From the NCBI GenBank assembly GCA_031430435.1, contig JANPBM010000051.1, forward strand, positions 1 to 64,000: a stretch of DNA of 64,000 nucleotides. Reading direction: 5' to 3'. Each line of letters starts with the position of its first letter. Position 1 is the first letter of the stretch. Below, piece after piece: positions 51,623 to 61,248 of the stretch. A model generated the notes under the pieces. It was not told the origin of the DNA, searched no databases, and was given only the letters and a program-made list of their open reading frames with translations. This DNA comes from JANNVK01 sp031430435. GTDB lineage: Bacteria; Acidobacteriota; Blastocatellia; Pyrinomonadales; Pyrinomonadaceae. Made by a program: the position numbers and the translations under genes.

Positions 51623-52144
51623 CTAATTACCGAAACCGCCGATACTTTCAAATTTCTTTCGCCAACGCGAATCATGATCTACTTGCAAACCTTGCCGACA
51701 AAAGTAAGCGTGAGTAAGTTCGTGCTTTAAAATGTTGATAATTTGCTTTTGATTTTTCTTTTGATAAAAGACTTTCTTGATGTAAACAGTCGGAGTATTT
51801 TTATTCTCGCAAGTTGTATAACCAAGTCCGCGTTCGGTATTTGTACCTGTTTTCAAAATCGGCTCATCTTTAATAAACACAGGCACAGACGGCATATTAT
51901 CGAATAAATTCAAAAGGGAATCGGCTTGAGTTTGAAGTCGCGCGTCTTTTTCAATTTTATCGTTCCGAATCGGAAGAATTTTATCAGCCGAAACTCGGTT
52001 TACAACAGAATTTGCCGCAACTTCGACTCGGACAATTTCGGGCGAAGGAAATACATATCGCATCGTCAAAAACACGGTGCCGATAATCAAACAAATGACC
52101 GCAAAAGCAATTATTATAAACTTGAAAAGATTTGTTTTTGACAT
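51623..52144 (-). CDS. Membrane-anchored SprT-like metalloprotease
   Basis: The first ATG is at 52144; a TTG at 52207 would add 21 residues before the membrane helix and is unlikely. The product has 173 residues. One membrane helix lies near the N-terminus (F-I-I-I-A-F-A-V-I-C-L-I-I-G-T-V-F). The C-terminal domain has H-E-L-T-H-A-Y-F, an HExxH zinc site, and a following H-D-S-R-W-R-K-K-F that resembles the SprT/wss1 pattern with a third His. The active site should face the periplasm. The substrate is unknown. Confidence 0.8.
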   Translation of the reverse strand: MSKTNLFKFIIIAFAVICLIIGTVFLTMRYVFPSPEIVRVEVAANSVVNRVSADKILPIRNDKIEKDARLQTQADSLLNLFDNMPSVPVFIKDEPILKTGTNTERGLGYTTCENKNTPTVYIKKVFYQKKNQKQIINILKHELTHAYFCRQGLQVDHDSRWRKKFESIGGFGN

Positions 52145-52302
52145 ATAACGCGCCGAATAAAAAAAGGGGGCATAATCATAAACTGTGATTTTGCTTGAAC
52201 TTATCAAATTATCGGGACTTAAACCGAATTATTCAAAATCCCGCCAAGATTTGTTCGACACAGCAAAAAGTTATTTCTGTTAATAATCCGCGATTTGTAA
52301 AT

Positions 52303-52974
52303 TCATTTGAAAAGTTCTCGAAACATCAACCAAGAGTTTTTTCCGCCGTGTGTCCAAAATTCGGCAAAGCCTTTTACGCCGCCGAAAACCAAGCTCAAAA
52401 TTGCTCCGTAAGTTAAAAGATTGGCAATCGGCAAAACCAAAATGCTTGTCAAATAACCTGCTCGTTGTAAATCGGTCTGCCGAAAACTTGTTTCGTTCCA
52501 ATTTGTAATAACGTGAAAAGCAATCGTCGAACCGAGAATCGCAAAGAACGTCGGCGACTCCGTAACTCCGAAAATCCACGCGGGCAACAAAATAATCAGC
52601 GAAATTGTCGGCAAAAAATACGGCGCCAGCGAAATCCATAAATTTGAACCGCCGCGAAGTTGAACCTCACCGCCTTCGCGCGCCGAAACTCGCATCCCGA
52701 CCGGAATTTTGCCGAATAAAAGCCCGACAATCGCGTGTGTACACTCGTGTTCGAGCGTACAAAGATAATTCCAAACCGTGGCGAAATAACGTTTTGCAAT
52801 AAAATGAAGCGGGAAAAACGCAACTAAACCGATTAAGAAAAATTGAATCTTAGAAGAACGCAAAGAAAAACCGGCAAGGACCTGCAAAACCTCTCTGCCG
52901 AAGCCGAAAAGCAAAAACGGCGAAGCTGCAAGGAATAAAACTAACAAAATTTTCGCAAAAATGTTGCCGATCAT
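52303..52974 (-). CDS. M50-like integral membrane metalloprotease
   Basis: This 223-residue protein has about five hydrophobic helices. The zinc-binding motif H-E-C-T-H (about residues 74-78) is within a membrane segment, as in the site-2 protease/M50 group. A later N-W-N-E-T-S-F-R-Q-T-D may supply another ligand; the usual N/D-P-G or L-D-G motif is not obvious, so the assignment is to the M50-like superfamily only. It starts 13 bases after the stop of the acyl-ligase fusion, so both are probably one transcript. Confidence 0.75.
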   Translation of the reverse strand: MIGNIFAKILLVLFLAASPFLLFGFGREVLQVLAGFSLRSSKIQFFLIGLVAFFPLHFIAKRYFATVWNYLCTLEHECTHAIVGLLFGKIPVGMRVSAREGGEVQLRGGSNLWISLAPYFLPTISLIILLPAWIFGVTESPTFFAILGSTIAFHVITNWNETSFRQTDLQRAGYLTSILVLPIANLLTYGAILSLVFGGVKGFAEFWTHGGKNSWLMFRELFK

Positions 52975-52987
52975 AAAATTCTAACTG

Positions 52988-55723
52988 CTAACTTTTCCGC
53001 ATTTCGTCCAACATTCCTTGAATTGTGTCTTTCAAATGTTGCGTTGCTTTTTCGTATTTTTCTTCATCGGGTAAATTCTTAAACTGTTCAAAATAAAGTG
53101 GTTTGCCGAATCTGATTTTTACTTTGGCGAATCTGATTTTGTTTGAATCTCTTGCCCAAACTTTGTGTAAACCGTCTAACGCGACCGGAATAATCGGATA
53201 ATTTAACTCGGTTGATAAAATTGCCGCACCTTTTTTGAACGGGTGAAGTTCGCCGTCAAAGGCACGTTCGCCTTCGGGATAAATGTTCAAAATCTTACCG
53301 TTTTTTAAGCCGATTGCTCCGGCTTTCATTGCTCTCAAAAGTTGCGTGTCGGCATCAATAGGAACAATGTTTGTCAGCTTGGCAAAATTACTCGTAAAAA
53401 AACCTTGAAACAGTTCGCTTGCTCCGACGTGAAAAATCTGCCGCAAAATCGAATACGGATAAGTTGCCGGAACGATAAAACCGTCGAGATAACTTTGATG
53501 ATTCGGCGAGATTAAAAACGGTCGTTTGAGCTTCGTAAGTTCTTCTGTTCCACTAACTTCCATTCGTAAAAAGATTTTGCAAAACAGATATGCGACTTTC
53601 AAAATTACGAACGCAATGAACGAAAATATCGGACGATTTTTTAAAACATTTTGCACTTCGGGAATGTCGTCGTCAGATTCGCGGACGATTTTTCCCCAAT
53701 TAAAATGTGCTTCCAAATCGCCTTTGAAATTATTGAGGTTCGCAGTTTTTTCGATTAAATTGACAACTTCTTGTGCGGTCAAAGCGGCGGTTGCTTGCTC
53801 GCCGTCGAATTCTACGCCGAAAACTTGTTCTAAACTCGCAAAAACTTCGGCTCTGGCGAGTGAATCCAAACCTAAATCAATCTCTAAATTCATTGCCGGA
53901 TGAATCGTTTCAAGATCGGGTTTTTGTTGCTTAACAGCGGAAAGCAACGCACGTCCGGCGGGCGAATTCACCGTTAATTTATTCGCCTCGGAAAGCGTCC
54001 AAATTTTTTCTTCGCGGGCTTGCGAGGTCGGCAAAGTTCCGCTTTCGATTTCTTTTTGAAGTTGAAAACGCTTAATTTTTCGGGTTGCGGTACGCGGCAA
54101 CGGTTCAGCCCGCACAATGTATTCGCGGACACGCTGATATTCGGGCAAATCGCGTCCCAAACTGTCCAAAGTCCAACGAATAGTTTCGTAAGAATTGGCA
54201 ATTTTCGCTTGTTTCAGATATTCAAAATCAGGCACGACGACCGCAATTAATTTTTCCGCACCTTGCACACCAATCGAATCATCTTTTACGCCAAGCACTG
54301 CAAGTTCCGCAACGAAAGGAGTTTTCAGATAATTTACTTCCAAATCTTCGGGGTGAACGTTCTTTCCGTTCGGCAAAACGATGACATCTTTTTGGCGACC
54401 GACAATGTAAAGATGACCGTCTTTGTCCAATTTTCCGAGGTCGCCCGAACGAAACCAGCCGTCAGCCGTAAATGCTTCAGCCGTTGCCGTCGGGTTTTTA
54501 TAATAACCTTTGAAAACCATTTCGCCTTTGATTAAAACCTCGCCGATGCCTTCCGAATTCGGTTCGTCAATCTTGATCTCGGCATTAAACATCGGCTTTC
54601 CGACAGAGCCGACGCGGTTGTCCGATTCGTAAGTCGCCGTTGCCGCACCGCTCGTTTCCGACAATCCGTAGCCTTGCAAAATCGTAAAACCAAGTTTGTG
54701 AAAATCAATCGCAACATCGGAATCAAACCGCGAACCCGCCGAAATTGCGACTCGTAACTGACCGCCGAAACCGGCGTGAACTTTGCCGAAAAACTTTTTG
54801 CCGAGATTGATTTTCAAGTTGTCGCGAAACAAACTGTTCGCTGCTAACATTGTCTTGAAAAGTCTCTGCACAAGTGCGGATTGACTTTTGACGGCATCAA
54901 AAATTTTCTTGTGAAACAGATACCAAAGACGCGGAACCGTAGTCAGAATGGTCGGTTTAAATTCCTTCATTGCCTTGGTTAATTCATCGGGCGAAAGTTC
55001 TTTCAAATATCCCGCCTCGCAACCGTAAGTTGTCGCAATCCAAAGGTTTACAATTTGCAGATAAACGTGAAACAACGGCAATAGAGACAAAATACGGTCT
55101 TGCTCGGAAAGTTTGATAACTTGGTTGATGGCATCTAATTCCGCAACGATATTTCCGTGCGAAAGCGGCACACCTTTCGGAGTTCCGGTCGTTCCGCTGG
55201 TGTAAATCATCAACGCCGCATCGTCTTCTTTGGCGGTCGGAATTTCTTTTGCGAATGATTCGGGATATTCGGTTTTTGACCAATCCTCAAACTTTTGAAA
55301 TCCGTTGGTTGATTGTTCCAAATTCCAAACCACAGTCGGAATATGACGACCCAGTTTTTCTTCGATTTGTTGGAATTTGCCGGTCATATCGGGCGACAAA
55401 AATGCAACTTTTGCTTCGGAATTTTCAAGGAAATTTGTAATTGTTTCAATCTCGCCGTGCGGATCAAGCGGAACAATAACCGCTCCGTGATAAACCGTTC
55501 CGAGATATGCAATCGCCCAACACGGATGATTTTCGCCGATTAACGCAACTCTGTCGCCGAACTTAACTCCTTCTGTTTTAAGACGATACGCAATCGAACG
55601 GATATATTTCAACATCTCGGCGTAGTTATATATTTGCGAATCATCGCCGACCACACGCATCGCGGAACGGGTAGCATTTTTCTCGCAAGATTCGATTAAG
55701 CGTTGGCAGAATGATTTAGTCAT
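52988..55723 (-). CDS. Acyl-CoA/acyl-ACP ligase-ACP-acyltransferase fusion
   Basis: This is a 911-residue three-part enzyme. Residues about 1-560 are an AMP-dependent ligase with Y-T-S-G-T-T-G-T-P-K-G (about 170), G-Y-G-L-S-E-T-S-G and the C-terminal domain Y-I-V-G-R-Q-K-D-V-I. Residues about 595-670 are an acyl-carrier domain with the phosphopantetheine Ser in L-G-L-D-S-L-A-R. Residues about 690-911 are a PlsC-type glycerophosphate acyltransferase with N-H-Q-S-Y-L-D-G and Y-P-E-G-E-R-A-F. It likely activates free fatty acids and passes them to lysophospholipid or glycerophosphate, like E. coli Aas but with a carrier domain and a reversed order. It is probably inner-membrane associated. Confidence 0.93.
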   Translation of the reverse strand: MTKSFCQRLIESCEKNATRSAMRVVGDDSQIYNYAEMLKYIRSIAYRLKTEGVKFGDRVALIGENHPCWAIAYLGTVYHGAVIVPLDPHGEIETITNFLENSEAKVAFLSPDMTGKFQQIEEKLGRHIPTVVWNLEQSTNGFQKFEDWSKTEYPESFAKEIPTAKEDDAALMIYTSGTTGTPKGVPLSHGNIVAELDAINQVIKLSEQDRILSLLPLFHVYLQIVNLWIATTYGCEAGYLKELSPDELTKAMKEFKPTILTTVPRLWYLFHKKIFDAVKSQSALVQRLFKTMLAANSLFRDNLKINLGKKFFGKVHAGFGGQLRVAISAGSRFDSDVAIDFHKLGFTILQGYGLSETSGAATATYESDNRVGSVGKPMFNAEIKIDEPNSEGIGEVLIKGEMVFKGYYKNPTATAEAFTADGWFRSGDLGKLDKDGHLYIVGRQKDVIVLPNGKNVHPEDLEVNYLKTPFVAELAVLGVKDDSIGVQGAEKLIAVVVPDFEYLKQAKIANSYETIRWTLDSLGRDLPEYQRVREYIVRAEPLPRTATRKIKRFQLQKEIESGTLPTSQAREEKIWTLSEANKLTVNSPAGRALLSAVKQQKPDLETIHPAMNLEIDLGLDSLARAEVFASLEQVFGVEFDGEQATAALTAQEVVNLIEKTANLNNFKGDLEAHFNWGKIVRESDDDIPEVQNVLKNRPIFSFIAFVILKVAYLFCKIFLRMEVSGTEELTKLKRPFLISPNHQSYLDGFIVPATYPYSILRQIFHVGASELFQGFFTSNFAKLTNIVPIDADTQLLRAMKAGAIGLKNGKILNIYPEGERAFDGELHPFKKGAAILSTELNYPIIPVALDGLHKVWARDSNKIRFAKVKIRFGKPLYFEQFKNLPDEEKYEKATQHLKDTIQGMLDEMRKS

Positions 55724-55765
55724 AATTTTTTCCTACTACAGAGAACGCAGAACACACTAAGTTAT

Positions 55766-56245
55766 TTAATCAACTTTCTTAAAATCTCGGTAATGGCATA
55801 AAAGTGGCGGACTAACAAAACCAGTGTTTCTGGGTTTGTCGGTGAGAAAACAAGCTAATTCTAACTTGTTTCCATTCATAACTGCACTTACACTCATTGG
55901 CTCTCCAATCACATTTGGTTTGTAGCCGAATTCCACTTGCTTTTCGTCAATTACATTAAAGATGTATTGATTTGTATCGGCGGCTACATTTTCACCTTTA
56001 TCGTTTGATTTCACGATTTTGACTGTTTTATCCGAACCAAATTCAATTTTGACGCTTGATTTGTCGTCTTTGTCATCACAAATCCATGTTCCAACAATTT
56101 TGTGAGCAATTATTACAGATTGGTTTTGAACATCCTTTCTATTTGCCAAATCTGTTTCGTTGGAATTCACCAAATTAATGTTTTTCGAACAAGAAGACAA
56201 AGCAAAAAATGAAACAAAAGTGATGAATACAAACAATTTCTTCAT
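55766..56245 (-). CDS. Hypothetical lipoprotein
   Basis: This 159-residue protein has lipobox F-A-L-S-S-C (Cys19). A tether follows, then a small beta-rich domain (G-T-W-I-C-D-D-K-D-D-K-S-S-V-K-I-E-F, then V-I-D-E-K-Q-V-E-F-G-Y) that resembles lipocalin-like small outer proteins in length and pattern. No family is recognised. It lies between the lipid kinase and the acyl-ligase genes on the same strand, so a lipid-related envelope role is possible. Confidence 0.65.
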   Translation of the reverse strand: MKKLFVFITFVSFFALSSCSKNINLVNSNETDLANRKDVQNQSVIIAHKIVGTWICDDKDDKSSVKIEFGSDKTVKIVKSNDKGENVAADTNQYIFNVIDEKQVEFGYKPNVIGEPMSVSAVMNGNKLELACFLTDKPRNTGFVSPPLLCHYRDFKKVD

Positions 56246-56268
56246 AAACTCCGTGTCTCCGTGGTGAA

Positions 56269-57216
56269 CTATTTCTTCGGAAACCGAACCCGCAAAACAC
56301 TCGGTACAACTTCAAAAACGGCGGGCAATTTTCCCGGTAATTCACCGTCAATTTCCAGATGAAGTTCTTCGTTATTAAACGATGAAATTTCGATCCTTTT
56401 AACGGTTGTATGTTTCACTTCGTCCATTGAAAGATGCGTTCCGGCGTAAAGTTTTCTGCCGTTGAGCATAATTTTAGCGGTTGAAATATCGCCGATATTT
56501 ATCACGTCGAGTTTGCCGTCGTCAACGATTGCGGTCGGAGCAATTTTCATTCCGCCACCGAAGTATCGTGCGTTGGCGACGCACAAAATAATTGACTGCA
56601 AAGGCTTTACGTCGTTTTCATCAAATCTGACGCGGATAGTTTTAACGTCCAAATTCAAAACTTCTTTCACCGCCGAGTACGCAAAACTCGCCTTTCCGCG
56701 AAGTGAATCAAACGCCAGCCATTTCAGGTTTCCCGTACTTTTTACTCGTTCGATAATCGAAGCCGAAAGCCCGACACTGGCAATATTGACGAAAAAACGC
56801 TCGGTCGTTTGGTTGTCGTGGTTTTGAAACGTAACTTTGCCGACATCGATTGTTTTTGTAATTCCGCTTTTCAGAACTTCGGCTGAACGCCTGATCGTTG
56901 CCGGCATTCCGAGTGTGCGTCTGAAATCTCCGCCTGTTCCTTGCGGTAAAACGCCGAGTTCCGCGTCTTTTCCCGATAATAAAATTCCGTTCGCAACCTC
57001 ATTTATCGTGCCGTCGCCGCCGCACGCAACGATAAATTCTCGACCGCTTTCCGCCGCTTTTTTCGCCAATTCGATTGCGTGTCCGCCGTGTTCGGTAAAT
57101 TCGACGTTAAACGCTCCGTAATGCGTTGCCCAATCGGACGCGATTCTTGCCCAACGAGTTTGGGTTGAACCACTCGCGGATTTAGGATTGACGATAATTA
57201 AAGGAATGTTTGACAC
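56269..57216 (-). CDS. Diacylglycerol/lipid kinase (DagK/YegS-like)
   Basis: This 315-residue soluble kinase begins P-L-I-I-V-N-P-K-S-A-S-G-S-T. The nucleotide-binding motif is G-G-D-G-T-I-N-E-V-A-N-G and the substrate motif is P-Q-G-T-G-G-D-F-R-R, both diagnostic of the DAGK catalytic domain. The C-terminal half is the beta-rich lid (H-L-E-I-D-G-E-L-P-G). It phosphorylates diacylglycerol or a related lipid. With the acyl-ligase/acyltransferase downstream it forms a phospholipid-salvage neighbourhood. Confidence 0.93.
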   Translation of the reverse strand: MSNIPLIIVNPKSASGSTQTRWARIASDWATHYGAFNVEFTEHGGHAIELAKKAAESGREFIVACGGDGTINEVANGILLSGKDAELGVLPQGTGGDFRRTLGMPATIRRSAEVLKSGITKTIDVGKVTFQNHDNQTTERFFVNIASVGLSASIIERVKSTGNLKWLAFDSLRGKASFAYSAVKEVLNLDVKTIRVRFDENDVKPLQSIILCVANARYFGGGMKIAPTAIVDDGKLDVINIGDISTAKIMLNGRKLYAGTHLSMDEVKHTTVKRIEISSFNNEELHLEIDGELPGKLPAVFEVVPSVLRVRFPKK

Positions 57217-57845
57217 GTTACCGAGATTGTAACAAAGGTATGATGATTGGACAAAAGGAAAAAGCCGCAGATTCCGATATGTATCAGTCGTTTCGAGGCT
57301 TGCAACGGATTTTCGGCGATAAAATCAGATTCGATTTTTTACGAATAAAACGACTTATTATCAAAACAAAGAAAACTGTAAAAGCTGATACTTCACATTG
57401 CTTTCAGCCGAATCTGCCGATAAAGAAAGTTGATTTTTTACGCTTCCAACCCGAAAACTTAACTTGACTTTGGTCTTTCAATAAATTAACGTAAAGAAGT
57501 TATAAATAATTTAATAAATCAATTTGTAAAAGATACAAATTGAGTGAGTTTTACTTCTTTTTAGACTTCCATATTTCATTTAAGCATTACCTATAAGCAT
57601 TACCTACAAATGTTGAAAGTCTAAATTACTTTGAATAATCTTTAAGAATTTGGGCTTTTTACAGGTGATAAAAATCGGGAATAAACCTTCCGTTATTTAG
57701 AACTTGCCGAGATTGTATTTTTTTTCCGGTCAACCAAAACTTAAAACCATAAATAATCAATTTACCAATATAATTCGGAATAATTTCCGGTTAGTTTTTA
57801 CCATGAAACTAAAGCCGATAATTAAATCAAAATAAAGGAGAAAAT
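57217..57845. other. 629-base intergenic region before the CxxCH protein gene
   Basis: The region is AT-rich and contains a 13-bp tandem duplication (57582-57594 and 57595-57607, core AAGCATTACCTA). An open frame at 57210-57467 lacks a credible start and composition. The downstream gene has a strong AAGGAG at 57834-57839. No clear promoter was found. Confidence 0.5.
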
Positions 57846-59537
57846 ATGTTAAGAAAAAAATGTTTTAAGTTAACAATTGCTTTAATTGTTTTGATGGGAA
57901 CAAGCATTGTCTCATCCGGTCAAAAAGTGTTAGTCGAAAAACTTCCGCAAGTAGAAGATTTTACCGCCACTTTTTTAGATAAACCAACAAAGTCGGGAAA
58001 TGTTGTCCTCTCGTTGAAATTTAGCGAAAAAACACAATTACCGGAAAACTTTTCCATTCAGTTGGACAAAAGACGTTTAGTCGAGTTCAGCGATGCAGGC
58101 GAAAAAAACGATTTAAATAAAGGCGACGGAGTTTTTACCGGACTCGCGTTCTTTAAGGAATCAGAAATTTTAACGCCTCAAATGAAAAAAGGCGGAACAT
58201 TTCCAATTTTCAACGGTCGTCAATTTGTCGGCTACAAAGAATTTCCGCCGGTCAATGCGGTAACACCTAATGTTCCGATTAACGTCAATTCAGCGGGAAA
58301 CCCTGCAAACATCGATTCCGAGCGTTCTTTGTTGGTCAGACACCCGAAAGTTGTCCAAGACCCAAGCAGAACCCGAACCAGTTGTGATGAAGGTTCGATG
58401 GGAAAATGGAGTTTCGGTTATTTAATGACAGAAATGGCAAATGAAGCCGGAACAGGTATCAATCCTGCCGACTTTACCATGGCGTGGTTAAAAAATTGGA
58501 TGGAAGACCAAACCGTAAATACTTGGACTGTCGGAGAAAGAAGATATGGCATGGAGCCATTAATAGAAAAGTGGAAAAAAGACGGCGAAGGCAGACTTGA
58601 TTTATCAATGGCACCGTTTAGATTGCTTGCCATCGTCAACAGAGCCGATTTAAGAGGCGGGTTTGTTTACGGTCAAGAATCAAGCGATAATGCCGGCGAA
58701 CTCAGATTTGTTTTTGGTTTAGTAGACCAAGAAACTTGTGAGGCTCAAAGTTTTACAGTCATCCTTGAATACGGAGTAAGTAAAAAATCTTGTCCTGAAA
58801 CTCAAGAATGGGGAGTCAGCTGGAAGAAATTAGATAACTATGACTTGGGTTCTCCGGAATATAATGAAGCATTGGAGCACTTGACCGAACAAGTAGTTGT
58901 GGCAGGCGCCGGCGGTGATAGAAAGCCGAACGGCAGTGCCATAAATCAAGTCAGAACAAACGATTTTGTGCTTGACCGTCCGTGGGAGTTGAGAGAATTT
59001 CAATTCGCCAGAGACAATGACGGGTTTTTACACGAAGCTACTATCAAACAGACACCGGACAGATCACTGAACGGAACAAAATTATTGGCTACATTTATTA
59101 ACCAGTTCCAATCTGACATTCTTGCAGGAACTCATGTTGTGCCGGAAAATTATCTTGGTCAATCTTTCTTGGGCGGAGCCATTGAATACGATTCATCGGA
59201 TTTTTGGAATGCTCGCGGAATTGTCAACAACAATGCTCGACATCAGTTTTCGGTATCAACTTGCAACAGTTGTCATGGTCGTGAATCATACACCAAATTT
59301 TTACATGTTACACCGGTAAATTACGGACCGATAGATGTGCCTTTGTCCGGATTTTTAAGAGGTAATACTGACGATACGTCGGATGTAGAATTTCTAAGTG
59401 TTCAAGATCCTGTTGTTGGCTCTGTTTCAAGAGATTTCAACGATTTATTGAGAAGAGCCGCCGATTTGGATGCTTTAATCAATACACCGTGCGGAAGACA
59501 ATTTGCTGTTACGTCGGCAACAACAATGACTCACTAA
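57846..59537 (+). CDS. Secreted protein with one c-type heme motif
   Basis: This 563-residue protein has a signal peptide (L-T-I-A-L-I-V-L-M-G-T-S-I-V ending S-S-G-Q). The middle contains about 300 residues of no recognised domain. Near the C-terminus C-N-S-C-H (473-477) is a c-type heme motif preceded by N-N-A-R-H-Q-F-S-V-S-T, a sequence typical of di-heme or cytochrome-like proteins of this phylum. An axial Met or His is not certain. It stands alone and ends with a terminator. Like the gene at 42633 it depends on cytochrome c maturation. Its substrate is not known. Confidence 0.78.
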   Translation: MLRKKCFKLTIALIVLMGTSIVSSGQKVLVEKLPQVEDFTATFLDKPTKSGNVVLSLKFSEKTQLPENFSIQLDKRRLVEFSDAGEKNDLNKGDGVFTGLAFFKESEILTPQMKKGGTFPIFNGRQFVGYKEFPPVNAVTPNVPINVNSAGNPANIDSERSLLVRHPKVVQDPSRTRTSCDEGSMGKWSFGYLMTEMANEAGTGINPADFTMAWLKNWMEDQTVNTWTVGERRYGMEPLIEKWKKDGEGRLDLSMAPFRLLAIVNRADLRGGFVYGQESSDNAGELRFVFGLVDQETCEAQSFTVILEYGVSKKSCPETQEWGVSWKKLDNYDLGSPEYNEALEHLTEQVVVAGAGGDRKPNGSAINQVRTNDFVLDRPWELREFQFARDNDGFLHEATIKQTPDRSLNGTKLLATFINQFQSDILAGTHVVPENYLGQSFLGGAIEYDSSDFWNARGIVNNNARHQFSVSTCNSCHGRESYTKFLHVTPVNYGPIDVPLSGFLRGNTDDTSDVEFLSVQDPVVGSVSRDFNDLLRRAADLDALINTPCGRQFAVTSATTMTH

Positions 59538-59589
59538 AATGCGGTAATTTACCGACTTAGAGTGAAAACGATAACTTAGTGTTTCGTAA

Positions 59590-59626
59590 AAAAGAATGTG
59601 AGAGCAATTTGCTTTCACATTCTTTT
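59590..59626 (+). terminator. Terminator after the CxxCH protein gene
   Basis: A 12-bp stem, AAAAGAATGTGA (59590-59601) with TCACATTCTTTT (59615-59626), lies 53 bases past the stop. The paired A/T ends include the T tract. Confidence 0.85.
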
Positions 59627-59765
59627 GCTTTGTCCGAAACAAATAATCTTTTGCCGCCAAAGATTTACTCGATCGTTCGCCGAGAATAGTATTTTTGAGT
59701 TCAAAATTGTCAAAGGTTTAGTTTTCGCGCTCGACTTTTTTTATTCTCGTGTTAAAATTCGTCTA

Positions 59766-60221
59766 ATGTCAGAACAACAATTTAACGTCAGACTTCTGCG
59801 AGAAGCAGATTTTCCTGAATGGTTTCGTTTACGAAAAATGCTTTGGGACGAAGCAAGCGAAGAAGAGCATCGCACGGAAATGCTGGATATAATTCGGCAT
59901 CCGGACGCGCAGCTGATTTTAATTGCCGAAAATAATGCCGGAAAACTAATCGGATTTTTGGAAGCCAGCATTCGCCCGTTTGTCGAAGATTGTCATTCGG
60001 ATCACGTCGGATACTTAGAAGGTTGGTTTGTCGAGTCGCATTTCAGAAAGTTCGGAATCGGTAAAAGACTTGTCCGTGAAGCGGAAGATTGGGCGAGAGT
60101 TCACGGTTGCGAAGAAATGGCTTCCGATTCCGAAATCGGTAACGATGTAAGTCTGAAAGCTCATTTAAGTTTAGGTTACGATGAAACTTCGCGGCTTGTG
60201 CATTTACGGAAAGACTTATGA
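59766..60221 (+). CDS. GNAT N-acetyltransferase, AAC(6')-I-like
   Basis: ATG 59766 begins a typical GNAT domain; the upstream extension is noncoding. The product has 151 residues. It shows V-R-L-L-R-E-A-D-F-P-E-W, then Y-L-E-G-W-F-V-E-S-H-F-R-K-F-G-I-G-K-R-L-V (the acetyl-CoA loop R/Q-x-x-G-x-G/A) and M-A-S-D-S-E-I-G-N-D-V-S-L-K-A-H-L-S-L-G-Y. W-x-V-x-x-x-x-R-x-x-G-I-G-x-x-L and M-A-S-D are hallmarks of aminoglycoside 6'-acetyltransferases. Many chromosomal relatives are not resistance determinants, so drug resistance is not established. It overlaps the next gene by four bases (ATGA). Confidence 0.88.
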   Translation: MSEQQFNVRLLREADFPEWFRLRKMLWDEASEEEHRTEMLDIIRHPDAQLILIAENNAGKLIGFLEASIRPFVEDCHSDHVGYLEGWFVESHFRKFGIGKRLVREAEDWARVHGCEEMASDSEIGNDVSLKAHLSLGYDETSRLVHLRKDL

Positions 60222-61225
60222 AAATTTCAAATTTCAAATTCTACGCTTTTAATTTAACTCTGAAGGTCAGCTTTTTCACCTTGTTTTTCAGCCTTGCGGT
60301 TTTTTCTCAATCAACCGAGCAAAATTTTCCGACATCGGTTAAAACTAACGAAATCAGCGGAAAAATAGTTGCTCGCGATATTGGCGATTCACGGCTGACA
60401 ACATATTTTTATACGTTCGGCGGGACACAAGGCGACATTTTTCTGACGATTGAAACAAATAATTTGAATGGCGATATAGATATTTTTACCGCTGACGATC
60501 TGCGTCCGATAACCAAAATTGCTTTGTTTGCCGATAGTTCGAGCAGTCAAACAGTTCGCACAATTTATCTGCGAAAAGACGAAAAACTTATTTTGCGGGT
60601 TGAAGGCAAAACACCGAACGATGACGAAGCGACCTTCAAAATTAAATTTGCCGGAAGTTTTGCGACGATAAACGACAATTCGAGTGATGAGGTTGACGCG
60701 CCCAAAGTAAAAATAAAAACCGATTCCGATATAATTGTAAATTCGGTCGGCACAATTATCGAAGTCAGACCGAAACAAACTCCAACGCCGGTCGTCGAAA
60801 TCGCCAAAGCAGAGAAAATAAAAACACCGAAAGTAAAGAAAACTCCTAAACCGAAAGCAGAAAAATCAAAAATTGAAGAATCTGAAGCAACTGCGGAAGA
60901 ACCGAACATGAAACCGCCGAAAGTTAAGCCGCCGAATGTTGAGGTTGCGGAAAATCAGCCAAAACCCGAAAAGCCGAAAATGCCAAAGGTTGAAAAACTT
61001 AAAAAACTGCCAAAACCAAAAGTCGAACCTAAACCTAATCCGGCGGCGGCATTGGAAAACGTAATTTTGTTGGTCGAATTAAAAGACGGAACGAGGTTTG
61101 AGCGTCCGATGTCCGAAGTTTTGCGGGTCAACGTGGACAAAGACTCAACGCTGACAATTGTTACGAAAGACGGCAAAATATCGAGGTATTCAATTTTAGA
61201 TATAGCTAAAATGACTATTCAATAG
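60218..61225 (+). CDS. Secreted PPC-like and Lys/Pro-rich protein
   Basis: This 335-residue protein has a signal peptide ending V-F-S-Q near residue 30. Residues about 35-150 look like a pre-peptidase C-terminal-type beta-domain (G-D-I-F-L-T-I-E-T-N-N-L-N-G-D-I-D-I-F and L-R-V-E-G). A 110-residue linker follows, almost entirely Lys/Pro/Glu/Val (repeated K-P-K, P-P-K-V-K). The C-terminal 60 residues form a small beta-domain (V-E-L-K-D-G-T-R-F-E-R-P-M-S-E-V). The linker could bind anionic cell-surface polymer. It is coupled to the acetyltransferase gene by the ATGA overlap. Confidence 0.72.
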   Translation: MKISNFKFYAFNLTLKVSFFTLFFSLAVFSQSTEQNFPTSVKTNEISGKIVARDIGDSRLTTYFYTFGGTQGDIFLTIETNNLNGDIDIFTADDLRPITKIALFADSSSSQTVRTIYLRKDEKLILRVEGKTPNDDEATFKIKFAGSFATINDNSSDEVDAPKVKIKTDSDIIVNSVGTIIEVRPKQTPTPVVEIAKAEKIKTPKVKKTPKPKAEKSKIEESEATAEEPNMKPPKVKPPNVEVAENQPKPEKPKMPKVEKLKKLPKPKVEPKPNPAAALENVILLVELKDGTRFERPMSEVLRVNVDKDSTLTIVTKDGKISRYSILDIAKMTIQ

Positions 61226-61248
61226 CAAAATCGTCTGTTTGTTCGAGA

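Noticed and set aside
57210..57467. Open frame upstream of the CxxCH protein gene
   Set aside because: It starts inside the divergent lipid kinase gene, has no Shine-Dalgarno and no recognisable composition.
59766..60221. Calling the acetyltransferase an antibiotic resistance gene
   Set aside because: AAC(6')-like motifs are present, but chromosomal GNAT relatives often have other substrates, and there is no resistance or mobile context around it.
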